A stretch of DNA of 64,000 bases from Streptomyces eurythermus. Its GTDB lineage: Bacteria; Actinomycetota; Actinomycetes; Streptomycetales; Streptomycetaceae. This document shows positions 9,612 through 18,541 of this stretch, piece after piece (position 1 is the first letter of the stretch; every line of letters starts with the position of its first letter). The notes under the pieces were generated by a model. The model made no database searches and had not been told where the DNA came from. It was given only the letters and a program-made list of their open reading frames with translations. Made by a program: the position numbers and the translations under genes. The stretch is taken from contig NZ_BMSK01000005.1 in assembly GCF_014649115.1 (NCBI RefSeq), positions 411,600-475,599 on the forward strand. Reading direction: 5' to 3'.

Positions 9612-10552
9612 GCCGCCGCCACCTCCTCCCGCTTACCGGCGATCCCGAGGAACGCCTCCTCCAGGGAGGCCGAGCGCACGTCCAGCGCGCCCAGTTCGAC
9701 CCCGGCCCGCTCGGCCCAGGTGAGGACGGCGGTGGCGGTCCGCTGGAGTTCGCGGGTGCGCAGCCGGACGGTCCGGCCGTCGTACTCGTGGTCCAGGACG
9801 CCGAGGGCGGCGAGCGGCGGCAGATCGCCGGGGAAGTAGCCGGGGGGAAGTTCGAAGGACATCCGGGAGGGGCGGCCGGCGGTGACCTCGGCCGGTGTGC
9901 CGGAGGCGGCGATCCGGCCCTCGTGCAGGATGGCGAGCCGGTCGGCCAGGTCCTCGGCCTCCTCCAGGTAGTGCGTGGTGAGCAGCACGGTGGTGCCCTG
10001 GTCGCGCAGTTCGCGCACCAGCGCCCAGGTGTCCCGGCGGCCCTCGGCGTCGAGTCCGGTGGTCGGCTCGTCGAGGAAGAGCACCTCCGGGTCGCCGAGC
10101 AGCGCCAGGGCCAGGTCGAGGCGGCGGCGCTCCCCGCCGGAGAGCTGCTTGACCCGTACGCCGTGCTTGTCCGCGAGCCCCACCCGTTCCAGCACCTCGG
10201 CCTCCGGCCGGGCCCCGGTGGTGCAGCCGGCCCACATCCGGGCGGTCTCCGCGACGGTCAGTTCGGCGGGGAAGCCGCCTTCCTGGAGCATCACGCCGGT
10301 GCGGGGCCGTACGGCGGCCCGCTCGCGGTAGGGGTCGTGGCCGAGCACCCGGATCCGGCCGCCCGCCGGTTCGGCCAGCCCCTCCAGCAGTTCGACCGTC
10401 GAGGTCTTCCCGGCGCCGTTGGTGCCGAGCAGGGCGAAGATCTCCCCGCGCGCCACGGAGAACCCGATTCCGCGTACGGCTTCGAACCCGCCCCCGTAGA
10501 CACGCCTGAGGTCGGTGACCTCGATCACGTGCTCGTGTCCGTCGATGTTCAT
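9608..10552 (-). CDS. ABC transporter ATP-binding protein
   Basis: A 314-residue ATPase of the drug/lipid exporter group. It shows Walker A (LLGTNGAGKTSTVELL), the Q-loop region VMLQEGGFP, the signature LSGGERRRLDLALALLG, Walker B (VLFLDEPTTGLD) and the switch His (LLTTHYLEEAE). The C-terminal 80 residues are the usual accessory domain. I chose the ATG at 10552 (MNIDGHEHVIEVTDL). A GTG at 10576 would add 8 residues, and neither has a clear Shine-Dalgarno. It is the first gene of the operon with permease, kinase and regulator; repeated ATGACA/TGTCA elements lie right at and upstream of the start. Confidence 0.93.
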   Translation of the reverse strand: MNIDGHEHVIEVTDLRRVYGGGFEAVRGIGFSVARGEIFALLGTNGAGKTSTVELLEGLAEPAGGRIRVLGHDPYRERAAVRPRTGVMLQEGGFPAELTVAETARMWAGCTTGARPEAEVLERVGLADKHGVRVKQLSGGERRRLDLALALLGDPEVLFLDEPTTGLDAEGRRDTWALVRELRDQGTTVLLTTHYLEEAEDLADRLAILHEGRIAASGTPAEVTAGRPSRMSFELPPGYFPGDLPPLAALGVLDHEYDGRTVRLRTRELQRTATAVLTWAERAGVELGALDVRSASLEEAFLGIAGKREEVAAA

Positions 10553-10622
10553 GACACCAGCGTCCGCGGGCCGCACCCGCGTCGGCAGTGCGCGATGTCA
10601 TCGCCGCGCATGACAAATGTCA
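10551..10622. promoter_or_regulatory. Repeated TGTCAT/ATGACA elements before the ABC/two-component operon
   Basis: TGTCAT at 10596-10601 and ATGACA at 10610-10615 form an inverted repeat with an 8-nt spacer. A further TGTCA lies at 10618-10622 and another ATGACA at 10551-10556 overlapping the ATPase start codon. The arrangement suits binding of a NarL-type dimer. Because the response regulator of this operon belongs to that family, autoregulation is plausible but is inference. Confidence 0.45.
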
Positions 10623-10643
10623 GCACCGGGCCGGAGCACGAAA

Positions 10644-10670
10644 AGACCCCGGTCCAGTGGACCGGGGTCT
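10644..10670 (-). terminator. Terminator of second tRNA-Gly
   Basis: A perfect 12-bp stem, AGACCCCGGTCC and GGACCGGGGTCT, with a 3-nt loop; on the minus strand it continues into TTTTCG, a good intrinsic terminator just after tRNA-Gly. Confidence 0.88.
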
Positions 10671-10678
10671 CATTCCCG

Positions 10679-10751
10679 AGCGGACGACGAGGCTCGAACT
10701 CGCGACCTCAACCTTGGCAAGGTTGCGCTCTACCAACTGAGCTACGTCCGC
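10679..10751 (-). tRNA. tRNA-Gly(GCC), second copy, no encoded CCA
   Basis: The 73-nt body is identical to the copy at 6861-6933 (acceptor GCGGACG, anticodon loop TTGCCAA). Downstream of the discriminator the genome reads CGG rather than CCA, so this copy needs CCA addition. Confidence 0.97.
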
Positions 10752-10831
10752 ACTGCTCCCGATCGGCTCTCACCGACCGGTGCGAGCACCAGCCTACCTG
10801 ATCCACCACAGTGGTCGTGTCGGCGGTGCGG

Positions 10832-10903
10832 AGCGGGTGACAGGAATCGCACACTGCGCCTTCCCCCTGGAAGGGGGATGTTCTGCTACTGAACTACACC
10901 CGC
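10832..10903 (-). tRNA. tRNA-Gly(TCC)
   Basis: A minus-strand cloverleaf with acceptor GCGGGTG/CACCCGC, D-stem GTTC/GAAC, anticodon stem TCCCC/GGGGA around loop CTTCCAG (anticodon TCC) and T-loop GCGATTC. The 3' end is followed by CCG, not CCA. It lies 80 bp upstream of the GCC copy on the same strand, so the two probably share a transcript. Confidence 0.95.
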
Positions 10904-11067
10904 GTGTCCTCGGGATCCGGCCTGTCGGCCTCGCCCCTCGGCGTGACCCAGACATTAGCCGATCATCGGGGGGGTAGCGCAAGTCGGCTCCCTCCCGGTC
11001 CCGTTTGTCCCAAGTGTACGGCTTCCAGGGCCCGCTGACGGACCCTGGGAGCCGCCCCTTCGCGGGC

Positions 11068-11385
11068 TCACTGCGCGGCGGTGAACGCCTCGTAGACCTT
11101 CTTCGGGATGCGTCCCCGGGCCGGGACGTCCATCTTGTTGGCCTGGGCCCAGGCGCGGACGGCCGCCGGGTCGGGGGCGACCTCCGTCTGCTTGTACGCC
11201 TTGCCGGACCGCGACCGCTTGCGGCCGGCCTCGACGTACGGCGCGAGCGCCTTGCGCAGTTTCTTGGCGTTGGTTTCGTTCAGGTCGATCTCGTACGACT
11301 TGCCGTCGAGTCCGAAGGCGATCGTTTCCGCCGCTTCCGAGCCGTCGATGTCGTCAAAGAGAGTGACCACGACCTTTTGCGCCAC
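11068..11385 (-). CDS. Lsr2-family nucleoid-associated protein (LsrL-like)
   Basis: A 105-residue H-NS-like xenogeneic silencer. The N-terminal dimerisation part begins MAQKVVVTLFDDIDGSEAAETI with DGKSYEIDLNETNAKKLRKAL, a basic linker follows (GRKRSRSGKAYKQ), and the C-terminal AT-hook-like DNA-binding domain contains RAWAQANKMDVPARGRIPKKV with the RGR minor-groove motif. Streptomyces usually carry two paralogues, Lsr2 and LsrL. The position next to purS matches my memory of the LsrL locus (SCO4076), so I call it LsrL-like. It is divergent from purS across an AT-rich gap. Confidence 0.93.
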   Translation of the reverse strand: MAQKVVVTLFDDIDGSEAAETIAFGLDGKSYEIDLNETNAKKLRKALAPYVEAGRKRSRSGKAYKQTEVAPDPAAVRAWAQANKMDVPARGRIPKKVYEAFTAAQ

Positions 11386-11696
11386 GAATATCGGTCCCTT
11401 CGTGCGGCACGTCGTTACAGCTCAACGCCGATGACGTGCCGAGTATCGGCTATTGCCAATTCATTTGTACAGTGCCCGGCAATGAAATGTGAAGCCCGAC
11501 TAAATCCGTCCGCGTGTCCGGGCGCAATAGGGGGCGGGCGGGCGACTGTGGAACTTTCCCAGAACTTTTCGCGGGTACGTGGCTTCGACACCCGATCGTG
11601 ATGCGCCTCACGTACTTTCCTCCAACTCTACCCGCGTAGAAATTTTGTGCGGGTAGTCTGAAGGAACCTGCTCAGCACCACACACCGGGAGTGCCA
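11386..11696. promoter_or_regulatory. AT-rich divergent promoter region of lsr2-like gene and purS
   Basis: This 311-bp gap is much richer in A and T than its surroundings (for example around 11450-11510 and 11636-11660), which suits both promoter activity and binding by Lsr2-type proteins. A perfect 8-bp inverted repeat, CTACCCGC at 11628-11635 and GCGGGTAG at 11649-11656, flanks an AT-rich TAGAAATTTT centre about 40 bp before purS. It could be a purS operator or a 5'-UTR hairpin. Confidence 0.5.
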
Positions 11697-11960
11697 GTGG
11701 CACGCGTCGTAGTCGACGTCATGCTCAAGCCGGAGATCCTCGACCCCCAGGGCCAGGCGGTCCAGCGTGCGCTGCCCCGCCTGGGATTCGAAGGGATCTC
11801 GGACGTACGTCAGGGAAAGCGTTTCGAACTGGAAGTTGACGGGCCGGTCGACGAGGCCGCCCTCGCCCGCATCCGCGATCTTGCGGAATCCTTCCTCGCC
11901 AACACCGTGATCGAGGACTTCACGGTCCGCGTCGACGAAGTCGCGGAGGCGGCCAAGTGA
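11697..11960 (+). CDS. purS: Phosphoribosylformylglycinamidine synthase subunit PurS
   Basis: PurS is the small bridging subunit of the three-part FGAM synthase (PurS, PurQ, small PurL) that converts FGAR and glutamine to FGAM. The 87-residue product has the conserved [16 protein letters not shown] start and [15 protein letters not shown] segment. The GTG at 11697 is preferred over the one at 11691 because a GGGA ribosome site sits 6 nt before it and the protein then starts VARVVVDV as in relatives. Its stop overlaps the purQ start by 4 bp. Confidence 0.95.
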   Translation: MARVVVDVMLKPEILDPQGQAVQRALPRLGFEGISDVRQGKRFELEVDGPVDEAALARIRDLAESFLANTVIEDFTVRVDEVAEAAK

Positions 11961-12637
11961 CCGCTCGTATTGGCGTCGTCACTTTCCCGGGCAGCCTGGA
12001 CGACCGGGACACCCAGCGCGCGATCCGCCTCGCGGGCGCCGAACCGGTCGCCCTGTGGCACAAGGACAAGGACCTCAAGCAGGTCGACGCCGTGGTGCTG
12101 CCCGGCGGCTTCTCCTACGGCGACTATCTGCGGGCCGGGGCCATCTCCCGGTTCTCGCCGGTGATGGACACCGTGATCGAGCAGGCGAAGGCCGGGCTGC
12201 CGGTCCTCGGCATCTGCAACGGCTTCCAGGTCCTCACCGAGGCCCACCTCCTCCCGGGCGCGATGCTCGGCAACGACCACCTCCACTTCATCTGCCGCGA
12301 CCAGAAGCTGCGGGTGGAGAACGCGGAGACGGCCTGGACCGGCGACTACCGCGCCGGGCAGGAGATCCACATCCCGCTGAAGAACATGGACGGCCGGTAC
12401 GTCGCCGACGAGTACACGCTCGACAAGCTGGAGGCGGAGGGCCGGGTCGTCTTCCGTTACTTGGACTTCAATCCGAACGGCTCGCTGCGGGACATCGCCG
12501 GCATCACCAACGAGGCCGGGAACGTCGTCGGCCTCATGCCGCACCCCGAGCACGCCGTCGAGCCGCTGATCGGTACCGGCCGTACCGACGGGCTCCCGTT
12601 CTTCACCTCGATCCTCAAGAAGCTGGTCAACGCATGA
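11957..12637 (+). CDS. purQ: Phosphoribosylformylglycinamidine synthase subunit PurQ (glutaminase)
   Basis: PurQ is the class I glutamine amidotransferase subunit that supplies ammonia to PurL. The 226-residue protein has the nucleophile Cys87 in [11 protein letters not shown], the oxyanion-loop [13 protein letters not shown] and the catalytic His-Glu pair in [12 protein letters not shown] start; the gene overlaps both purS (4 bp) and purL (4 bp), so the three subunits are translationally coupled. Confidence 0.97.
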   Translation: MTARIGVVTFPGSLDDRDTQRAIRLAGAEPVALWHKDKDLKQVDAVVLPGGFSYGDYLRAGAISRFSPVMDTVIEQAKAGLPVLGICNGFQVLTEAHLLPGAMLGNDHLHFICRDQKLRVENAETAWTGDYRAGQEIHIPLKNMDGRYVADEYTLDKLEAEGRVVFRYLDFNPNGSLRDIAGITNEAGNVVGLMPHPEHAVEPLIGTGRTDGLPFFTSILKKLVNA

Positions 12638-14892
12638 GCCGGACGCCTCTGGACACGGTCGAGCACGCGGCCGCGACCCCCGACGTCGAGCTGCCCTGGG
12701 CCGAACTCGGCCTGAAGAAGGACGAGTACGAGCGGGTGGTGGAGATCCTCGGCCGCCGCCCGACCGGCGCCGAACTCGCCATGTACTCGGTCATGTGGTC
12801 CGAGCACTGCTCGTACAAGTCCTCCAAGGTCCACCTGCGCCAGTTCGGCGAGAAGGCGCCCCAGTCGGACGCGCTGCTCGTCGGCATCGGCGAGAACGCG
12901 GGCGTGGTCGACGTCGGCCAGGGTTACGCCGTGACCTTCAAGGTCGAGTCGCACAACCACCCGTCGTACGTCGAGCCCTACCAGGGCGCGGCCACCGGTG
13001 TCGGCGGCATCGTCCGCGACATCATCGCGATGGGCGCCCGCCCGGTCGCGGTCGTGGACCCGCTGCGCTTCGGCGCCGCCGACCACCCCGACACCAAGCG
13101 CGTCCTGCCGGGCGTGGTCGCGGGCATCGGCGGCTACGGCAACTGCCTGGGCCTGCCCAACATCGGCGGCGAGGTCGTCTTCGACGCCTGCTACCAGGGC
13201 AACCCGCTGGTCAACGCCGGTGCCATCGGTGTGATGCGGCACGAGGACATCCACCTCGCCAAGGCCTCCGGCGCGGGCAACAAGGTCATCCTCTACGGCG
13301 CCCGGACCGGCGGCGACGGCATCGGCGGCGCGTCCATCCTCGCCTCCGAGACCTTCGACGACGCCAAGCCCTCCAAGCGCCCCGCCGTCCAGGTCGGCGA
13401 CCCCTTCCAGGAGAAGCTCCTCATCGAGTGCACCCTGGAGGCGTTCAAGGAGAAGCTGGTCGTCGGCATCCAGGACCTCGGCGCGGCGGGCCTGTCCTGC
13501 GCGACGAGCGAGCTGGCGTCCAACGGCTCCGGCGGCATGCGCGTGACGCTGGACGACGTGCCGCTGCGCGACTCGACCCTGTCTCCTGAGGAGATCCTCA
13601 TGAGCGAGTCGCAGGAGCGCATGTGCGCGGTCGTGGAGCCCGAGAAGGTCGGCCGCTTCCTGGAGATCTGCGAGAAGTGGGACGTCATCGCCACCGTCAT
13701 CGGTGAGGTGACCGACGGCGACCGGCTGGAGATCTTCTGGCACGGCGAGAAGATCGTGGACGTCGACCCGCGCACGGTCGCGCACGACGGCCCGGTCTAC
13801 GAGCGCCCGTACGCCCGCCCCGACTGGCAGGACGCCCTCCAGGCCGACGACGCGAACAAGCTGCCCCGCCCGGAGACGAGCGAGGAGCTGAAGGACCAGG
13901 TCCTGAAGCTGGTGGCGTCGCCGAACCAGGCGTCGAAGAAGTGGATCACGCAGCAGTACGACCACTTCGTGCAGGGCAACACCGTGCTGGCGCAGCCGGA
14001 GGACTCCGGCATGATCCGCGTCGACGAGGAGAGCGGTCTCGGCGTCGCGATCGCGACGGACGGCAACGGCCGCTATGCCAAGCTCGACCCGTACACGGGC
14101 GCGCAGCTGGCCCTCGCCGAGGCCTACCGGAACGTGGCCACCACGGGCGCCAAGCCGCTGGCCGTCTCCGACTGCCTGAACTTCGGCTCGCCCGAGGACC
14201 CGGCCGTGATGTGGCAGTTCGCCGAGGCGGTACGCGGTCTCGCCGACGGATGTCAGCAACTGGGTACCCCGGTGACCGGCGGCAACGTCTCGCTGTACAA
14301 CCAGACCGGCGAGGCGGCGATCCACCCGACCCCGGTCGTGGCCGTCCTCGGCGTGATCGACGACGTGGCCCGCCGCACCCCGGTCGCCTTCCAGGAGGAG
14401 GGCCAGCTGATCTACCTCCTCGGCGACACCCGCGAGGAGTTCGGCGGCTCGGCCTGGTCCCAGGTGGTCCACGACCACCTCGGCGGCCTGCCCCCGGCGG
14501 TGGACCTGGAGCGGGAGCGGCTGCTGGCCGAGATCCTGATCTCCGCCTCCCGCGACGGCATGATCGACTCCGCGCACGACCTGTCCGACGGCGGTCTGAT
14601 CCAGGCGGTCGTGGAGTCCGCGCTGCTCGGCGGCATCGGCGCCCGCCTGGTCGTCCCCGACGGCCTGGACGCCTTCACCTTCCTCCTCTCGGAGTCGGCC
14701 GGCCGCGCCATCGTCGCCGTCCCGCGCTCGGAGGAGATCCGCTTCACCGACATGTGCGGTGCCCGCGGTCTGCCGGCCACCCGCATCGGCGTGGTGGACG
14801 GCGACACGGTGGAGATCCAGGGCGAGTTCTCCCTCAGCCTGGAGGAACTCCGCAAGGCCCACGAGGAGACGATCCCGGCGCTGCTGGCGTAA
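12634..14892 (+). CDS. purL: Phosphoribosylformylglycinamidine synthase subunit PurL (small form)
   Basis: PurL is the ATP-dependent synthetase subunit of FGAM synthase. The 752-residue length is that of the small form that needs PurS and PurQ. Signatures include [14 protein letters not shown] near the N terminus, [25 protein letters not shown], and the second-half [19 protein letters not shown] and [10 protein letters not shown]. The ATG at 12634 overlaps the purQ stop. A 14-bp hairpin follows, so the operon ends here. Confidence 0.97.
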   Translation: MSRTPLDTVEHAAATPDVELPWAELGLKKDEYERVVEILGRRPTGAELAMYSVMWSEHCSYKSSKVHLRQFGEKAPQSDALLVGIGENAGVVDVGQGYAVTFKVESHNHPSYVEPYQGAATGVGGIVRDIIAMGARPVAVVDPLRFGAADHPDTKRVLPGVVAGIGGYGNCLGLPNIGGEVVFDACYQGNPLVNAGAIGVMRHEDIHLAKASGAGNKVILYGARTGGDGIGGASILASETFDDAKPSKRPAVQVGDPFQEKLLIECTLEAFKEKLVVGIQDLGAAGLSCATSELASNGSGGMRVTLDDVPLRDSTLSPEEILMSESQERMCAVVEPEKVGRFLEICEKWDVIATVIGEVTDGDRLEIFWHGEKIVDVDPRTVAHDGPVYERPYARPDWQDALQADDANKLPRPETSEELKDQVLKLVASPNQASKKWITQQYDHFVQGNTVLAQPEDSGMIRVDEESGLGVAIATDGNGRYAKLDPYTGAQLALAEAYRNVATTGAKPLAVSDCLNFGSPEDPAVMWQFAEAVRGLADGCQQLGTPVTGGNVSLYNQTGEAAIHPTPVVAVLGVIDDVARRTPVAFQEEGQLIYLLGDTREEFGGSAWSQVVHDHLGGLPPAVDLERERLLAEILISASRDGMIDSAHDLSDGGLIQAVVESALLGGIGARLVVPDGLDAFTFLLSESAGRAIVAVPRSEEIRFTDMCGARGLPATRIGVVDGDTVEIQGEFSLSLEELRKAHEETIPALLA

Positions 14893-14910
14893 GCGGCCGT
14901 CCGTCGGAAG

Positions 14911-14944
14911 GGTCCCGCCCGGACGAGCGCGTCCGGGCGGGACC
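14911..14944 (+). terminator. purSQL terminator
   Basis: A perfect 14-bp stem, GGTCCCGCCCGGAC and GTCCGGGCGGGACC, with a 6-nt loop, 18 nt after purL. It may also serve the convergent gene ending at 14953. Confidence 0.82.
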
Positions 14945-14952
14945 CCGTCGGC

Positions 14953-15372
14953 TCAGCGCACGTAGTTCTCGAGGATCTCCGTGTCCAGCTCGATGCCCAT
15001 CGGGCCGGGCAGGGCCACCTTCTCGCCGAACTTCGAGGTGTGGACGTCGCGGTAGCCGCCGATCCGCCGATCCGGCCCGCTGTGCACGGTGAGCGTGCAG
15101 GAGTCCCGGTCGATCAGGAGGTAGAGCGGGATCCCCGCCTGACCGTACGCGGTCGGCTTCTCGTGCCGGTCCCGCCGGTCGGTGTCCGAGTCGTACGAGG
15201 TGACCTCGACGGCCATCAGCACACCGGCCGGGTCGGCCCACTCGCCGGCCACCTTCTTGACTCCGATCCGTCCGTTGATGAACTCCAACGTGACGGTCTC
15301 GGGAGCGGTGGAGGCGATCTTCTCGAACTCCTGCACCGACATCTGAGACGTGCGCTCGGCCATAACCGTCAT
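14953..15372 (-). CDS. Uma2/DUF820-family protein, internally shortened
   Basis: A 139-residue member of the Uma2 (DUF820) family, which has a PD-(D/E)XK endonuclease-like fold and unknown function; it is expanded in Streptomyces. Recognisable parts are the N-terminal MSVQEFEKIASTAPETVTLEFINGRI, the EVTSYDSDTDRRDRHEKPTAY segment with GIPLYLLIDRD, and the C-terminal GIELDTEILENYVR. Members I know are about 190-200 residues, with some 60 residues between the GRI-V-KKV and GEWADPAG segments that include an RPD motif. Here the two segments are joined directly, so an in-frame deletion is likely and activity doubtful. The ATG at 15372 follows a GGAAGGGGG site. Confidence 0.8.
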   Translation of the reverse strand: MTVMAERTSQMSVQEFEKIASTAPETVTLEFINGRIGVKKVAGEWADPAGVLMAVEVTSYDSDTDRRDRHEKPTAYGQAGIPLYLLIDRDSCTLTVHSGPDRRIGGYRDVHTSKFGEKVALPGPMGIELDTEILENYVR

Positions 15373-15490
15373 GTTCCACCCCCTTCCAGGCGCAGGCCAG
15401 TGTTGTCCGGTCCCGGCCTCGCCGAGGCGGGTTCCGACGTCGGCCACCCGCACGAGTGATCGACGGCAGAGACCCGCATAGGCTCGCCCC

Positions 15491-16288
15491 ATGCCGACAG
15501 CCAGGAAACGTGCGCGTAGTTACGACCCCGCCAAGACCCGGGCCGCCGTGCTCGCTCAGCTCGGTCATGTGCGGGAGGCCGTGCGCGGGCTGGACGAGGA
15601 GCGGCTCGGGCTGCCCACCCGGCTCGGGGAGTGGACCGTGCGGGAGCTGGTCGCACACATCGGCATGGGCGTCACCGCCGTGCTGCGGGCCGCCGCCCGG
15701 CCGGCGCCGCCGAAGCAGGACGCCCAGCCGGCCGACTGGGTCTTCGCGGCGGCCGCCGACTCGGCCCCCATCGACGACGGCACGCGCCGGCTCGCCGTGG
15801 AGCGCCCGGACCTCGACGCCTACCTCGCCGAGGCCGAGGACGGTCTGCGCGCCCTGCTGGCCGGGCACCCCGCCGGCCGGCTGCTGGAGACCAGCGTGGG
15901 CGCCATGCGGCTGGACGACTACCTCGTCACCTCTACCGTCGAACTCGTCACCCACACCGACGACCTGAACGCCGCCGTCCCGGACCTCGCCGTGCCGTAC
16001 GACCGGCAGGCCCTGGCCGCCGCCACCCGGCTGCTCGCCGACGCGCTGGCCGTCAAGGCGCCCGGCGGCTCCACCGAGGTGCGCGTGCCGCCGTACGCCG
16101 TCGTGCAGTGCGTGGAAGGGCCCCGGCACACCCGCGGCACCCCGCCCAACGTCGTGGAGACCGACCCGCTGACCTGGATCCGGCTCGCCACCGGCCGGCT
16201 GTCCTGGACGGACGCCGTGGCCGCGGCGCAGGTCAGCGCCAGCGGGGAGCGGGCCGACCTCGGAGGGCTGCTGCCGCTGCTCGGATAG
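15491..16288 (+). CDS. MDMPI/sterol-carrier-like family protein (mycothiol-dependent maleylpyruvate isomerase-like)
   Basis: A 265-residue actinobacterial protein. The N-terminal DinB-like four-helix domain has the pattern of mycothiol-dependent maleylpyruvate isomerases (TRLGEWTVRELVAHIGMG with the metal-type His, then DDYLVTSTVELVTHTDDL carrying a second His pair). The C-terminal 90 residues resemble the small sterol-carrier-like domain (VQCVEGPRHTRGTPPNVVETDPLTWIRLATGRLSW). The enzymatic role is unproven. It faces the Uma2-like gene and is followed after 35 bp by a META-domain lipoprotein in the same direction. Confidence 0.85.
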   Translation: MPTARKRARSYDPAKTRAAVLAQLGHVREAVRGLDEERLGLPTRLGEWTVRELVAHIGMGVTAVLRAAARPAPPKQDAQPADWVFAAAADSAPIDDGTRRLAVERPDLDAYLAEAEDGLRALLAGHPAGRLLETSVGAMRLDDYLVTSTVELVTHTDDLNAAVPDLAVPYDRQALAAATRLLADALAVKAPGGSTEVRVPPYAVVQCVEGPRHTRGTPPNVVETDPLTWIRLATGRLSWTDAVAAAQVSASGERADLGGLLPLLG

Positions 16289-16323
16289 CGGAACCGACAA
16301 CCCTCCGGGTGCGTCGAAACGGT

Positions 16324-16773
16324 ATGAAACGGCACAAGCAGTGGCTCGGTGCGGCGGCGATCCCCCTGGTGGTGGCCTGTGCCGCCGGGAAGGCGGACAG
16401 TGCTGCCATGGGCGCGAGCGAACCGGTGACCGGGGTGGAGTGGCGGGTCGAACGGGTCACCGTCGGCGGTGAGGACCTCACCGCTCCCGCCACCGGCTCC
16501 CCGCACCTGCGGATCGGCACCGACGGCAGCGCGGCCGGGAACCTCGGCTGCAACCGGTTCAGCGCCCGCGTCGGCGTGCACGGGGACCGGATCACCTTCG
16601 GGGCGCTGCGCACCACCAAGATGGCCTGTGACCCCGACCGGATGAGCTTCGAGCGGGCGCTCGCCAAGGCGCTCGACGGCCAGACCCTCACCGGCGCGGC
16701 CGAACACGGCGAACTCACCCTCACCACCGGTCACGGAGACCGCGTGCACCTCACCCGTGGCACTCCCGAATGA
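16324..16773 (+). CDS. META-domain (HslJ-like) lipoprotein
   Basis: A 149-residue exported protein. A basic start (MKRHKQ) and hydrophobic stretch lead to a lipobox-like LVVAC ending at about Cys20, which suggests lipid anchoring. The mature part is a META domain: VEWRVERVTVGGEDL, GNLGCNRFSARV, and ALRTTKMACDPDRMSFERALAKAL are the typical blocks, with the paired cysteines (GCN and MAC). META/HslJ proteins are linked to stress or heat tolerance in other bacteria, but the function here is unknown. Nothing gene-like is visible in the 202 bp between this gene and purF. Confidence 0.88.
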   Translation: MKRHKQWLGAAAIPLVVACAAGKADSAAMGASEPVTGVEWRVERVTVGGEDLTAPATGSPHLRIGTDGSAAGNLGCNRFSARVGVHGDRITFGALRTTKMACDPDRMSFERALAKALDGQTLTGAAEHGELTLTTGHGDRVHLTRGTPE

Positions 16774-16975
16774 TGTGCGACACCTCACTCATCGCGGCGG
16801 CGAATCGTTCGTAATCGCCTGACAGTGGCCGGGCCCGGGATCCGCCGACTCGTCGCCGCATACGGGATGACCTGCGGAAACGCGAAAACCGCCAACCTGA
16901 TCGGGGTGGCCGGGCCGGTGGAGGGCACGTATCCCCAATTCGGACCAGTGGACGACCTCGCCTACACTCGGTGGC

Positions 16976-18505
16976 GTGCCACGTGGTGACGGTCGACTCA
17001 ATCACGATCTGCTTCCCGGCGAAAAGGGCCCCCAGGACGCTTGCGGCGTCTTCGGCGTCTGGGCTCCGGGTGAAGAGGTCGCAAAGCTCACGTACTTCGG
17101 GCTCTACGCCCTCCAGCACCGGGGTCAGGAATCCGCGGGAATCGCGGTCAGCAATGGCTCCCAGATCCTCGTCTTCAAGGACATGGGCCTGGTCTCCCAG
17201 GTCTTCGACGAAACCTCGCTCGGTTCGCTCCAGGGTCACATCGCGGTCGGACACGCCCGCTACTCGACCACCGGCGCCTCCGTGTGGGAGAACGCCCAGC
17301 CGACGTTCCGTGCCACCGCGCACGGCTCCATCGCGCTCGGTCACAACGGCAACCTGGTCAACACGGCGCAGCTCGCCGAGATGGTCGCCGCCCTGCCCAA
17401 CGACAACAACAGCCGCTCCACCCGGGTCGCGGCCACCAACGACACCGACCTGCTGACGGCCCTGCTGGCCGCCCAGGTCGACGAGGACGGCAAGCCGCTC
17501 ACCGTCGAGGAAGCCGCCCACGCGGTGCTCCCGAAGGCGCGCGGTGCCTTCTCGCTCGTCTTCATGGACGAGCACACCCTCTACGCCGCCCGTGACCCGC
17601 AGGGCATCCGCCCGCTGGTCCTCGGCCGCCTGGAGCGCGGCTGGGTGGTCGCCTCCGAGACCGCCGCCCTGGACATCACCGGCGCCAGCTTCGTGCGCGA
17701 GATCGAGCCGGGCGAGTTCGTCGCCATCGACGAGAACGGCCTGCGCAGCTCGCGATTCGCGGAAGCGAAGCCCAAGGGCTGTGTCTTCGAGTATGTGTAC
17801 CTGGCCCGCCCGGACACCGACATCGCCGGCCGCAACGTGTACCTCTCCCGGGTGGAGATGGGCCGCCGGCTGGCCAAGGAAGCCCCGGTCGAGGCCGACC
17901 TGGTCATAGCGACCCCGGAGTCCGGCACCCCGGCCGCCATCGGCTACGCGGAGGCATCCGGCATCCCCTTCGGTGCCGGCCTGGTCAAGAACGCCTACGT
18001 CGGCCGGACCTTCATCCAGCCCTCGCAGACCATCCGCCAGCTGGGCATCAGGCTGAAGCTGAACCCGCTGAAGGAAGTCATCAAGGGCAAGCGCCTGGTC
18101 GTCGTCGACGACTCGATCGTGCGCGGCAACACCCAGCGCGCCCTGGTCCGCATGCTCCGCGAGGCGGGCGCCGCCGAGGTCCACATCCGGATCTCCTCGC
18201 CGCCCGTGAAGTGGCCCTGCTTCTTCGGCATCGACTTCGCCACCCGCGCGGAGCTGATCGCCAACGGCATGAGCATCGAGGAGATCGGCACCAGCCTCGG
18301 CGCCGACTCCCTCGCCTACATCTCCCTCGACGGCATGATCGAGGCGACCACGATCGCCAAGCCGAACCTGTGCCGCGCCTGCTTCGACGGCGAGTACCCG
18401 ATGGAGCTGCCGGACCCGGAGCTGCTCGGCAAGCAGCTGCTGGAGACCGAGCTGGCCGCCGGTCCCGCCGCCACGGCCGCGGCCGACGCGATCCGCCGCC
18501 CGTAA
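16976..18505 (+). CDS. purF: Amidophosphoribosyltransferase
   Basis: PurF carries out the first committed step of purine synthesis: PRPP and glutamine give phosphoribosylamine. The 509-residue protein begins with a short propeptide-like stretch before Cys23 (DACGVFGVW), which should become the N-terminal nucleophile after cleavage. The glutaminase half has FGLYALQHRGQESAG and GHNGNLVN. The PRTase half has the PRPP loop VVVDDSIVRGNTQRALV. The GTG at 16976 lacks a strong Shine-Dalgarno. purM follows 36 bp downstream in the same direction, so the two are probably cotranscribed. Confidence 0.97.
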   Translation: MPRGDGRLNHDLLPGEKGPQDACGVFGVWAPGEEVAKLTYFGLYALQHRGQESAGIAVSNGSQILVFKDMGLVSQVFDETSLGSLQGHIAVGHARYSTTGASVWENAQPTFRATAHGSIALGHNGNLVNTAQLAEMVAALPNDNNSRSTRVAATNDTDLLTALLAAQVDEDGKPLTVEEAAHAVLPKARGAFSLVFMDEHTLYAARDPQGIRPLVLGRLERGWVVASETAALDITGASFVREIEPGEFVAIDENGLRSSRFAEAKPKGCVFEYVYLARPDTDIAGRNVYLSRVEMGRRLAKEAPVEADLVIATPESGTPAAIGYAEASGIPFGAGLVKNAYVGRTFIQPSQTIRQLGIRLKLNPLKEVIKGKRLVVVDDSIVRGNTQRALVRMLREAGAAEVHIRISSPPVKWPCFFGIDFATRAELIANGMSIEEIGTSLGADSLAYISLDGMIEATTIAKPNLCRACFDGEYPMELPDPELLGKQLLETELAAGPAATAAADAIRRP

Positions 18506-18541
18506 CACCCCCCGCAGTACGACACGAAAGCTCTCACAGCC

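Noticed and set aside
12457..14862. Long minus-strand open frame across purL
   Set aside because: It is the antisense shadow of purL; the Val/Asp/Leu/Gly-rich sequence has no family pattern.
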